Notes under the pieces: generated by a model | What the model saw: the letters and a program-made list of their open reading frames with translations, nothing else | Database searches by the model: none | What the model was told of the DNA's origin: nothing | Position numbers and translations under genes: made by a program | NCBI GenBank assembly: GCA_947455805.1 | Contig: CANGSN010000177.1 | Span: 1-6,637, forward strand | Source: Planctomycetota bacterium | GTDB taxonomy: Bacteria; Planctomycetota; UBA1135; UBA2386 | DNA: 6,637 nucleotides | Direction: 5' to 3' | Shown here: positions 1 through 6,264 of the stretch, piece by piece | Layout of the letters: every line of letters starts with the position of its first letter | Position numbering within the stretch: the first letter of the stretch is position 1

Positions 1-398
1 CGCTCGGCGACGAAGGCGGTGCGATGGCGACGCTGTTCAAGCTGGCGCGCGTGCTGTTCCTGCTGCCGCTCGTGCTGCTGCTGCCGCGGCTGCATCGCCG
101 CGCCGACGCGAACCCACACACCGCCGCGAACGACCGCACGGCTCGCCCGCCGCTGCCGTGGTTCGTCGCCGCGTTCGCCCTGGTCGGTGGCCTCGCCGCC
201 GTCGGCCTCATGCCCGAAGCACTGGTGCCGGCGCTGCGCACCAGCCAAGGCACGCTGATGCTGCTGGCGATGGCGGCGCTCGGCCTGCAGGCACCGCTGC
301 GCGAACTGCGCACCGTCGGCTGGCGCCCGCTGCTGCTGACCGCGCTGCTGACGCTGTTCGTCGGCGCCGCCGGCCTCGTGCTGGCGCTCGCGGCGTGA
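1..398 (+). CDS. YeiH/UPF0324 family membrane protein (putative sulfate/anion exporter), C-terminal part
   Basis: This is the 3' end of a gene whose start lies left of the window. The frame (first full codon at base 3) is open to the edge, so the ATG at 24 is internal and not the start. The visible 131 residues match the C-terminal third of the YeiH (UPF0324, conserved hypothetical 698) family in order: a K-L-A-R-V segment leading into a hydrophobic helix; a basic cytoplasmic loop (H-R-R, then a polar stretch); P-W-F-V opening the next helix; an A-L-V-x-A-L-R-T segment; M-A-A-L-G-L; and a G-W-R-P-L-L-L turn into the last helix, with the stop a few residues on. The family is inner-membrane, with about ten helices, and has been proposed to export sulfate or related anions; transport is weakly established. 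The gene converges on the protease gene with 4 bases between stops. Confidence 0.85.
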   Translation, partial: LGDEGGAMATLFKLARVLFLLPLVLLLPRLHRRADANPHTAANDRTARPPLPWFVAAFALVGGLAAVGLMPEALVPALRTSQGTLMLLAMAALGLQAPLRELRTVGWRPLLLTALLTLFVGAAGLVLALAA

Positions 399-402
399 AC
401 GT

Positions 403-1407
403 TCAGCGCGGCGCGTTCGCCGGTTCCTGCTTCGCCGGCGCCACTGGCTTCGCAGGTTCCACCGGCTTCGCCGGCAGCACTTCGATCAACCGCAGCACGT
501 CGGCTGCGCGCGTCGCCGCGTGCTGCACGAGGTAGGTCGCCAACGGCGTCGGCGGCGCCACATCGCCCGCCGCCGCAGGTTCGCCGGCGTCCTCGGGCTC
601 TTCGAGCTGCGCCTTGATCGAAGCGACGTGGCCGATCGCGTTGCCGCATTCGTCGAGCACAGCCGAGCCACTCGAGCCCGGCGCCCAGTCGGCACCGACC
701 TCGACGACGACGACGCGTTCGCCGCCACCGTCGAGCGGCGGCGCCTGCACGAAGCGATGCACGATGCCCGTGCTGAACACGCCGCGCGCGCCCATCGGAT
801 CGCTGAACACCCAACAGATCTCGCCCGGCACGACGTCGACGCGCAGCGGCAGCGGTTCCGCCTTCCTTGCACCCGTGCGCAGGATGGCGACGTCGGTGCG
901 CGCATCGGCCGCCAGCACCTCGAGCACCGGGAACACGTGGCCGTCGTCGTCGGCGCAGACGAGCCACGCTTCCTTCATGTCGCGGTCGTCGGGCAGCACC
1001 ACGTGATGGCAGGTGGCGACGATGCCGTCGGCGGCGATCGCGTAGCCGCCGGCGAGGTTGAGGTGCCAGTCGCTGCAGTGCTTGCACTGGTACAGGTGCC
1101 CGACGCGCACGTAGGCCGAACGCGCGCGCCGCCACGCCTCCGGCCCGGTCAGCGGCTTCGTCGCCGCCGGCGGCAGCACCAGCGCACATTTCGTCCGCGC
1201 CAACTGTTCCTTCACCACCTGGCCAGGGAGCAGCGCGCCGGCCTCCTTCAGCAGAAGCGCCGCCTGCTGCAGCGCCTTCTCCTCGCGCGACGGCTCCTCG
1301 CCGTCGCTGTCCTCGTAGACCGGCACACCGGGCGCCTGCGCGGGCACCGCCGCCGCGAGCGACGCCAGCACCAGCAACAACCATGGGATCACGGCGAACG
1401 CGCGCAT
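403..1407 (-). CDS. Secreted trypsin-like (S1/HtrA-type fold) serine protease, PDZ-less, cysteine-rich
   Basis: A 334-residue protein with a signal peptide (hydrophobic core about 5-20, likely cut after A-Q-A at 23-25), so it probably acts outside the cytoplasm. After an acidic linker (32-43) and a helical stretch (40-70) comes a chymotrypsin-fold domain at about 95-265. The triad is readable: His135 in C-H-H-V-V, Asp172 in R-T-D-V-A-I-L, and Ser246 in G-S-S-G-S-A, corresponding to the HtrA motifs N-H-V-V, T-D-I-A and G-N-S-G-G. No PDZ domain follows; the tail is Pro/Ala/Lys-rich with a hexapeptide repeat at 312-326. Unusual features are a C-x-x-C-x3-H element (Cys108, Cys111, His115) just before the catalytic core and seven cysteines in the predicted mature protein. 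The ATG is the only usable start: no ATG, GTG or TTG lies in frame between it and the preceding stop 43 bases upstream. No Shine-Dalgarno is evident. The substrate is unknown. It is probably the last gene of a run. Confidence 0.88.
   Translation of the reverse strand: MRAFAVIPWLLLVLASLAAAVPAQAPGVPVYEDSDGEEPSREEKALQQAALLLKEAGALLPGQVVKEQLARTKCALVLPPAATKPLTGPEAWRRARSAYVRVGHLYQCKHCSDWHLNLAGGYAIAADGIVATCHHVVLPDDRDMKEAWLVCADDDGHVFPVLEVLAADARTDVAILRTGARKAEPLPLRVDVVPGEICWVFSDPMGARGVFSTGIVHRFVQAPPLDGGGERVVVVEVGADWAPGSSGSAVLDECGNAIGHVASIKAQLEEPEDAGEPAAAGDVAPPTPLATYLVQHAATRAADVLRLIEVLPAKPVEPAKPVAPAKQEPANAPR
430..474 (-). repeat. 18-bp tandem repeat encoding a P-A-K-P-V-(E/A) tail
   Basis: Two and a half imperfect 18-base units lie near the 3' end of the protease gene. 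They encode PAKPVE, PAKPVA and PAK (residues 312-326), followed by a degenerate Q-E-P-A. The unit is in frame, so copy-number change would lengthen or shorten the tail without disrupting the gene. Such Pro/Ala/Lys tails are usually disordered and may contact peptidoglycan or the envelope; that role is inference. Confidence 0.6.
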
Positions 1408-1450
1408 CGCCGCAGCATCGACGCCCGCGGCCCGCCGGGGAAGTGCCGGG

Positions 1451-1990
1451 TCAGCGCACCGCCGCCAGCGCCTGCTCGATCGCCGCCTGCGTCTGCGCCC
1501 CGCGCAGGCCGAAGCGCACGATGCCCTGCGCGTCGACGACGTAGGTGATCGGCGTCACGTTCGACCATGCCACCGTGTGGAACGCGTCGACGAACTTCGC
1601 GTCCGCCATCAGCACCGGCCGCTGGAAGTTCTTCTGCGCCAGCGTCGCCGCGGTCAGCGCCGGCTCGAACTCGAGCACCGCGTCGGTCATCACGTGCAGC
1701 AGGACGACGTCCGCCGGCAGCGCCTTCTCGAGCGCGCGCATCGCGTCGGCCTCCTGGTCGCACGAGTGGCACTTCGAGCGAAAGAAGTGCAGCAGCGCGC
1801 GCTTGCCGGCCAGCACCTGTTTGCTCCACGGCCGCCCGGTGGCGTCGGCGAGCACGAACTCCGGCAGCGCTTCGCCGACGTTGCCCTGGATCTTGCGATC
1901 GACCCACCAGCGGATCACCGGCGGCGCCGCGAACCACGCGACGAGCAGCAGCAGCGGAACGAACAGCGACAGGCGGGTGCGGCGGGACAT
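1451..1990 (-). CDS. Membrane-anchored thioredoxin-fold (TlpA/AhpC-TSA-like) thiol-disulfide protein
   Basis: A 179-residue protein with one N-terminal membrane anchor (about 8-30, after the basic S-R-R-T-R) and a thioredoxin-like domain outside the cytoplasm (about 42-179). Family signs are A-L-P-E-F-V-L-A-D (redoxin opening), a G-K-R-A-L-L-H-F-F strand running into the C-H-S-C active site (Cys74, Cys77), the cis-proline segment N-V-T-P (Pro147), and a closing V-V-D-A-Q-G-I-V-R-F hairpin. The expected role is thiol-disulfide exchange on exported proteins or cytochrome-maturation-type reduction; the partner cannot be read from sequence. I chose the ATG at 1990. A GTG in the same frame at 2083 would add 31 residues of low-complexity basic sequence in front of the anchor and looks like high-GC read-through. 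No Shine-Dalgarno precedes the ATG. The protease gene starts 43 bases downstream and is probably co-transcribed. Confidence 0.82.
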   Translation of the reverse strand: MSRRTRLSLFVPLLLLVAWFAAPPVIRWWVDRKIQGNVGEALPEFVLADATGRPWSKQVLAGKRALLHFFRSKCHSCDQEADAMRALEKALPADVVLLHVMTDAVLEFEPALTAATLAQKNFQRPVLMADAKFVDAFHTVAWSNVTPITYVVDAQGIVRFGLRGAQTQAAIEQALAAVR

Positions 1991-2140
1991 GGAGCGGCGA
2001 GATGCTACGCTGCGAACGCGGCGCAGCAGCAACGCGGTGGCGATCGTCCCGACGCACCCGCAGCCGACGGGTCGAGTCGACACCGCTCTGCCGCGCGAGC
2101 TGCTGCGCGCCGGGCCGCCGAGCCCGCACGACCGTTCGCT

Positions 2141-3592
2141 CTACGGAAGCGACCGACCGGTCTGCTCGATGCGGGCAGCGCGCCCCGAAGCCGCGACGCC
2201 TGCGTCGCCCGGTTCGTCGGATTCCACGAACTGCCGATGCAGCAGCATGCCGATCGCCAACCAGACGATTCCTAGCAGCTGGCTCAGGTAGCGCACCGTG
2301 CCCTCGCGCAGGAACAGGCCGAGGTCTTCGGCGGGACGGGTCAGCAGGAACAGCACGACCGCCAGCAGTCCACAGCCGAGCAGTGCCAGAAGCGGCGCCA
2401 CGGACGGCACGCTGGCCGCCGTGCGCGCCGCGCGCACCCGCTCGAGACGAACGGCGACCAGCGCCGCGGCGAGCACGACGAACGAGCCACCGAGCTTGCG
2501 GAACCAGCACAGGATCGCGCCGATCGTCGCGAGCACTTCGCCGACAGCGGACCAGCGGGCCTGCGTGCCGAGGGCCAGCGCCGCCTGACCGAGGCCGGCC
2601 GGCAGCTGGCCGATCAGCGACGGCAGCCAGAGGCCGCCGACGAGGCCGAGGCCCACCACGACGATGCGCACGCGTCGCATGCGCAGGACCGCGCCGAAGC
2701 CGACCAGCAGCAGCGGCAAGAGCGCGACCAGGGCGACGACGCCGCCACCAAGATCCGCCGCCCGGTGCGTCAGTTGCGCCTGCACCGGCAGCCAGCCGGC
2801 GAGGGCGATGGCTCCGCCGGCAGCCACGGCGAGCCCGGCGCGCCACGAAGCGAACAGCGGCGCGACCAGGCACAGCGAGAACAGGTGCACGGTGCCTTCG
2901 ATCTTGCACAGTGGCAGGCACAGCCCGACCAGCGCCGCGGCGGGCCAGCGCCCGAGCAGGATCGCGGCGGCGCCGTGCGTGACCAGCAGCGCCAGCAACA
3001 GGTCGGCGAACCCCGACTCGGCGCTGCCGTGGCCGGGCTCGGTGAACAGCGGCACCAACGCCAAGCCGGCGACCGTCAACGCGCGCACGTGCCGATGCAC
3101 CCCCATCGCCAGCAGCGGATCGCGCACCGCGAACAACAGCGCCAACCACAACAGCGGGAAGAGGATCCGGCCGCCGGCTTCCCCGAGCCACAGCGACGAC
3201 TGCTGCAGCAGGATCGGCTGCAGCAGCGGATAGCCGGGCGTCGCGTGGTAGACCGACGGGTTGGCGAAGTACGGAGCCGCCAGCGTCTCCCCCGCCGCCA
3301 GGTGGCGTGCGGTCAGGCTCCATGTCGCGAACCCATCCCACGAGCGATCCTGCGTCGCCAGGCTGCCGTAGGCGATCGCGACGAAGCCAGCGACGACGAG
3401 GACCTTGGTCGGCAGGCCATCGAAGGCGGGACGGCCGTGGGGGCGGGCGACGAGCGCCACGGCGAGGGCACACGGCAACAGCCAAGGCGGCAGGGCGGAA
3501 CCCCGAGCGAGCAGCACGTGGCCGAGGGCGCCGAGGAACGCGATCGCCACCAGATCGAAGGGCGGGCGCGAGGCGACGAGCCGTTCGTTCAT
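2141..3592 (-). CDS. Polytopic GT-C-type glycosyltransferase-like membrane protein
   Basis: A 483-residue protein with about 12-14 hydrophobic segments (first at 11-30, last at about 434-451) and a polar cytoplasmic-type tail. After the third helix, the first large loop carries S-W-D-G-F-A-T-W (Asp86), followed by a loop with N-P-S-V-Y-H-A-T-P-G-Y-P at 111-122. An Asp in this position is the usual catalytic residue of GT-C enzymes (ArnT/PMT-like), which move sugars from polyprenyl-phosphate carriers to acceptors on the outer face of the membrane. Other family-like points are C-K-I-E-G at 229-233, resembling the K-x-E-G motif of many uncharacterised bacterial GT-C proteins, and E-D-L-G-L-F...R-Y-L-S-Q-L at 422-439 before the last helix. 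Start: the ATG overlaps the preceding stop as ATGA, the usual sign of coupling. An upstream in-frame extension exists but is only arginine-rich shadow sequence. Donor and acceptor are unknown. Confidence 0.72.
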   Translation of the reverse strand: MNERLVASRPPFDLVAIAFLGALGHVLLARGSALPPWLLPCALAVALVARPHGRPAFDGLPTKVLVVAGFVAIAYGSLATQDRSWDGFATWSLTARHLAAGETLAAPYFANPSVYHATPGYPLLQPILLQQSSLWLGEAGGRILFPLLWLALLFAVRDPLLAMGVHRHVRALTVAGLALVPLFTEPGHGSAESGFADLLLALLVTHGAAAILLGRWPAAALVGLCLPLCKIEGTVHLFSLCLVAPLFASWRAGLAVAAGGAIALAGWLPVQAQLTHRAADLGGGVVALVALLPLLLVGFGAVLRMRRVRIVVVGLGLVGGLWLPSLIGQLPAGLGQAALALGTQARWSAVGEVLATIGAILCWFRKLGGSFVVLAAALVAVRLERVRAARTAASVPSVAPLLALLGCGLLAVVLFLLTRPAEDLGLFLREGTVRYLSQLLGIVWLAIGMLLHRQFVESDEPGDAGVAASGRAARIEQTGRSLP

Positions 3593-4080
3593 CGGTACTC
3601 GAGGCGCAGCGCCTCGCGGGTGGCGACGACGACCGGCAGCGAACCTGCGGCGGCGGGAAGCCAGGGCGCGCGCCCGCGGAACACGTCGCGCCCGGCCGGC
3701 CACGCCGACGACGACCCGGCTTGGACCAGCAGGGCCGGGAACAGCACCGCCGCCAGCAACTGCATCGAACCCTGGCTGTCGCCGGCATAGGCGACGAGCT
3801 GGTCAGGCCGCACCTCGCGCCGCAGCCAGCGGGCGATGCGCTGCGTCTCCTCGTCGGCGAGGCGGAAGCTCCAGCCGTCGGCGCCGAGCCGGTGCCAGTT
3901 GCCGACGTCGGCGAGTCGCTTCTGCACCGACCCGACGGGGAACCGCGCGAGGCCGAAGTAGAGGTGCGCGACCAGGACCAGCGCGAGCGGGGCGGGGGCC
4001 ACGCGCGTCCACTGCCACAGCCGGCGCCAGCGCGCGCGGGGCGCCGCGTCGCCGTTCCGCTGCGTCGCTGGCCCGATCAT
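3589..4080 (-). CDS. Small single-span membrane protein of unknown function, coupled to the glycosyltransferase
   Basis: I do not recognise this 163-residue protein. It has a basic N-terminal tail (R-A-R-W-R-R at 15-20), one membrane span at about 27-46, then about 115 residues predicted outside the cytoplasm. That part holds an amphipathic stretch (D-E-E-T-Q-R-I-A-R-W-L-R-R-E-V, 76-90), a strand-like L-V-A-Y-A-G-D-S-Q-G (95-104), a hydrophobic L-L-A-A-V-L-F-P-A-L-L-V (108-119) and a short C-terminal strand-helix ending E-Y-R. It has no cysteines. The start is well fixed: a TAG in the same frame at 4110-4108 leaves no earlier ATG or GTG. Its stop overlaps the next gene's start by 4 bases, so the two products are probably made together and may interact. 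It could be an accessory or recognition subunit of the GT-C protein; that is inference from position only. Confidence 0.7.
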   Translation of the reverse strand: MIGPATQRNGDAAPRARWRRLWQWTRVAPAPLALVLVAHLYFGLARFPVGSVQKRLADVGNWHRLGADGWSFRLADEETQRIARWLRREVRPDQLVAYAGDSQGSMQLLAAVLFPALLVQAGSSSAWPAGRDVFRGRAPWLPAAAGSLPVVVATREALRLEYR

Positions 4081-4104
4081 CGCGAACTCGCCATGGCTCG
4101 TCGG

Positions 4105-4133
4105 AACCTACCGACCGCCACGACCGATGGCAA
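4105..4133 (-). promoter_or_regulatory. Candidate sigma-70-type promoter for the membrane-protein/glycosyltransferase genes
   Basis: On the minus strand a TTGCCA box (4133-4128, five of six consensus bases) is separated by exactly 17 bases from TAGGTT (4110-4105, three of six, keeping the important first T-A and last T). The -10 box ends 24 bases before the ATG at 4080, giving a short leader. In so GC-rich a region this is a better match than elsewhere, and it lies downstream of the hairpin that follows the preceding gene. No transcription evidence is available. Confidence 0.4.
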
Positions 4134-4156
4134 TCTTCGCAGGCTCGGCTGGTCGC

Positions 4157-4187
4157 GCGCGCCACGCCGATCGGCAGCCTGGCGCGC
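4157..4187 (-). terminator. GC-rich hairpin after the sugar dehydrogenase gene (possible terminator)
   Basis: A perfect 8-bp inverted repeat (GCGCGCCA at 4157-4164 and its complement at 4180-4187) encloses 15 bases that include the palindrome GCCGATCGGC. It begins 13 bases after the stop of the minus-strand gene ending at 4201. No T-run follows on either side, so it is not a textbook intrinsic terminator; it could still act as a 3' transcript end or stabiliser. Chance occurrence is possible at this GC content. Confidence 0.35.
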
Positions 4188-4200
4188 AAGGCGACGCCGT

Positions 4201-6087
4201 TCAGAACTGGCGCTGCTCGCAGTTCGTGCGGAACCAGCCGTCGACGGCGTCGAAGCCGATCGCCTGGAAGCGCATCAGCTGGCCGGTGAACAGGCCGGCC
4301 GGCACCGTGTAGAGCTTGGTCAGGCTCGGGGTGCCGACGCCGCCGGTGCCCGAGAACGACACGCCGCCGAAGATGCCGGTGCCGTCTTCGATGACCAGCG
4401 CCAGCGCGTAGCCCGGGTCGATGCACAGGTTGCCGAGGATCGTCGGCAGCGTCGGCGAGCCCGGGAACGACAGCATCACCACGTACGGCACCGACGCCGG
4501 GATCGCCGACGTCTGGTTGCTGATCGACAGCACCAGGAACTGCGCCGCCGGCGTCGCCGTGATCTTGCGGCCGAACAACGCGAACTGCGCGTTGGTGATC
4601 GCACCCGGCGTGCTCGCCGTGACCGTGACGCCACCACCGACCGCCGTCGACGTCGCCGTCGTCTGCGCGAAGCCCTGGGCGTTGGCGATCACCGGGTTGG
4701 TGGTCGACAGCGACGCACCGCCGCTGACCGTGAAGTTCACCGCGCCGCCCGGCAGCGGGTTGCCCTGCGGATCGAACACGCGCACGACCAGCGGCTGCGC
4801 GAACGGCTCACCCGCCGGCACGCGCTGCGCACTGCCGCTGATCGCAGTGATGCTCGGCACCGGCCCGAGCAGGCGCACGCGCTTCAGCGAACCCGGGTGC
4901 TGCGTGAACCACAGCGCGCCGTCCGGTCCAAGGCGCAGGCTCGTCGTGCTGTTGAAGCCGGTGCCCCAGCTGTTCGCGTTCGGCTGGCCCGGCACGCTCG
5001 GTGCGGCCGACCAGACGCCGGCGTTCTGCACCAGGCGGCGCAGTTCGCCGGCGTAGTAGTCGAGGAAGAAGGCGTTGCCCTCGTAGGCGGCGCCGAAATC
5101 GTACTGCTGGCCGAGATTGCGGTAGCGGGCACCGCCCATCACCGCGGCCCAGCCCGAGCCGTGGCTGACCGCGCCGATCGGATCGACGAGGCCGGCCGGC
5201 TGGCTGCCGCCGCAGCCCGAGCCCCCCTGCGCGCCTTCGCGCCACGGCCAGCCGAAGTTGACCAGCGTCAAGGCACCCGGGTTGTAGACGTACTCGCTGT
5301 ACTCCTCGACCGCTCCGGCGCCGACGTCGCCGATGTAGACGTTGCCGGTCACCGGATCGATCTCGGCGCGGAACGGATTGCGCAAGCCGCGCGCGACGAC
5401 CAGCTGCGAGAAGTCGGTCGCGGCGCTGTTCGGGTTGTTGCCCGGATCGAGCGCGCTGAACGCCGGCAGCACGAGGCTCGGCAAAGCCGGCAGGCCGCTG
5501 ACGTCGAGGCGCAGCAGGCAGCCGGCCTGCGAGGTCAGCGACTGCGCGAGGCAGGCGTTGGCGTCGTCGCCGACGGTGATCCACAGCTTGCCGTCGGGGC
5601 CAAAACGCAGCGAGCCGCCGTTGTGGTTGCCGGCGTTGTCGGGCATCGCCCCGAGGATCGCCGTTCGGCTGCTCGCCGCGAAGGTCACGTTCGTGCTGCT
5701 CGGGTTGGCGAGGTCGCCGGTGCAGGTGAAGCGATCGACGTGCACGAACGCCGTCGCCGAGCTCGTGTAGTAGACGTAGACGAAGCCATTGGTCGCGAAC
5801 GCCGGGTCCGCGGCGATGCTGAGCAGGCCCTGTTCGCCGCCCGAGCTGACGGCCGGCACGGTGCCGACGGCGACCGCGGCCTGCGAGGTGCCGGCGTAGA
5901 TCGACACGCCGCCGCCGGAGTTGGCGATCAGGCAGCGCCCGTCGGGCAGGAAACAGCAGTCGTTCGGGGTGCTGAGACCGCTGGTCACCAGGTTGTCGAC
6001 GACGAAACCGGTGGGCACCGTCTGGGCCAGCGCGGCGGCGCACAGCGACGCGACCGCGAGGCAGGAGGCGAGATGGGAACGCGACAT
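4201..6087 (-). CDS. Secreted PQQ-dependent sugar dehydrogenase-like protein with Ig-like and C-terminal surface domains
   Basis: A 628-residue exported protein. The signal peptide spans 1-22 (cut near A-L-A-Q). Residues about 25-407 form a six-bladed propeller of the soluble glucose/sorbosone dehydrogenase (GSDH) type: G-E-Q-G-L-L-S-I-A (84-92), H-N-G-G-S-L-R-F-G-P-D-G (155-166, His155 at the catalytic base position), G-L-R-N-P-F-R (234-240), N-F-G-W-P-W-R-E-G (277-285) and L-G-P-D-G-A-L-W-F (386-394). Such enzymes oxidise sugars using bound PQQ and calcium; substrate and activity here are unproven. Residues about 410-508 look like a Big_1 Ig-like domain (V-V-R-V-F-D-P-Q-G-N-P-L-P-G-G). The last 115 residues form a separate domain with Cys555 and Cys623, ending T-N-C-E-Q-R-Q-F, of a kind I recall from planctomycete exported proteins. 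The ATG at 6087 was chosen because it places the signal peptide at the N-terminus; the in-frame extension to 6219 is unlikely. GAGAGA lies about 8 bases upstream of the ATG, a weak ribosome site at best. Confidence 0.85.
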   Translation of the reverse strand: MSRSHLASCLAVASLCAAALAQTVPTGFVVDNLVTSGLSTPNDCCFLPDGRCLIANSGGGVSIYAGTSQAAVAVGTVPAVSSGGEQGLLSIAADPAFATNGFVYVYYTSSATAFVHVDRFTCTGDLANPSSTNVTFAASSRTAILGAMPDNAGNHNGGSLRFGPDGKLWITVGDDANACLAQSLTSQAGCLLRLDVSGLPALPSLVLPAFSALDPGNNPNSAATDFSQLVVARGLRNPFRAEIDPVTGNVYIGDVGAGAVEEYSEYVYNPGALTLVNFGWPWREGAQGGSGCGGSQPAGLVDPIGAVSHGSGWAAVMGGARYRNLGQQYDFGAAYEGNAFFLDYYAGELRRLVQNAGVWSAAPSVPGQPNANSWGTGFNSTTSLRLGPDGALWFTQHPGSLKRVRLLGPVPSITAISGSAQRVPAGEPFAQPLVVRVFDPQGNPLPGGAVNFTVSGGASLSTTNPVIANAQGFAQTTATSTAVGGGVTVTASTPGAITNAQFALFGRKITATPAAQFLVLSISNQTSAIPASVPYVVMLSFPGSPTLPTILGNLCIDPGYALALVIEDGTGIFGGVSFSGTGGVGTPSLTKLYTVPAGLFTGQLMRFQAIGFDAVDGWFRTNCEQRQF

Positions 6088-6157
6088 CGTGGGGTTCTCT
6101 CGGGAGAGGGCATTCGCGGGCCTCGGGGCAAGGACCGCGCGGCGCGGAACTCTACGC

Positions 6158-6178
6158 AAAACGGCCCAGCCGTGGGCC
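6158..6178 (-). terminator. Short hairpin followed by TTTT in the divergent intergenic region
   Basis: Read on the minus strand, a 6-bp stem (GGCCCA/TGGGCC, 6178-6173 with 6168-6163) and a CGGC loop are followed by G and four Ts (6161-6158). This is the form of a small intrinsic terminator. It lies about 70 bases upstream of the sugar dehydrogenase start, so it could block antisense transcripts coming from the MqnA-like gene or attenuate a transcript that starts further upstream. The stem is short, so chance is a real alternative. Confidence 0.3.
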
Positions 6179-6264
6179 AGGGAGCTTTCCCGACCCGGCG
6201 CGCTGTCGCCCGCCGGCACCGTCGTTATGGTCCCCGGCCCCGCGCCCGTGGCGCGGCACCTTCC

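Noticed and set aside
520..1548. A 342-codon plus-strand open frame opposite the protease
   Set aside because: Arg/His/Gln-rich shadow translation without recognisable motifs; the opposite strand encodes a clear protease with a full catalytic triad.
2002..2032. Possible promoter for the thiol-redox gene (TTGCTG, 19-base spacer, TAGCAT)
   Set aside because: The -35 match is only three of six and the spacer is long; the -10 box would leave a leader of about 4-5 bases. Too weak to list, though it could matter if this gene proves to have its own start.
2071..2081. Symmetric site GTCGAGTCGAC in the 150-base gap
   Set aside because: An 11-base palindrome of this composition is expected by chance in such GC-rich sequence, and there is no second copy nearby.
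1991..2083. N-terminal extension of the thiol-redox protein from a GTG at 2083
   Set aside because: The extra 31 residues precede the membrane anchor, are basic and low in complexity, and an ATG with a normal anchor start follows at 1990.
1389..3788. A 799-codon open frame on the minus strand spanning several genes
   Set aside because: Its translation is dominated by Arg, Ala, Gly and Pro with no family motifs, as expected for an out-of-frame reading of 70% G+C DNA. The real genes beneath it have signal peptides, membrane spans and active-site motifs.
2765..3790. A 341-codon plus-strand open frame opposite the glycosyltransferase
   Set aside because: Composition (Gln, Arg, Glu) is what transmembrane coding sequence gives when read on the other strand; no motif was found.
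6203..6231. Possible promoter for the MqnA-like gene (CTGTCG, 17 bases, TATGGT)
   Set aside because: Spacing and distance to the GTG are suitable, but the -35 box matches only three of six bases; not distinguishable from chance.
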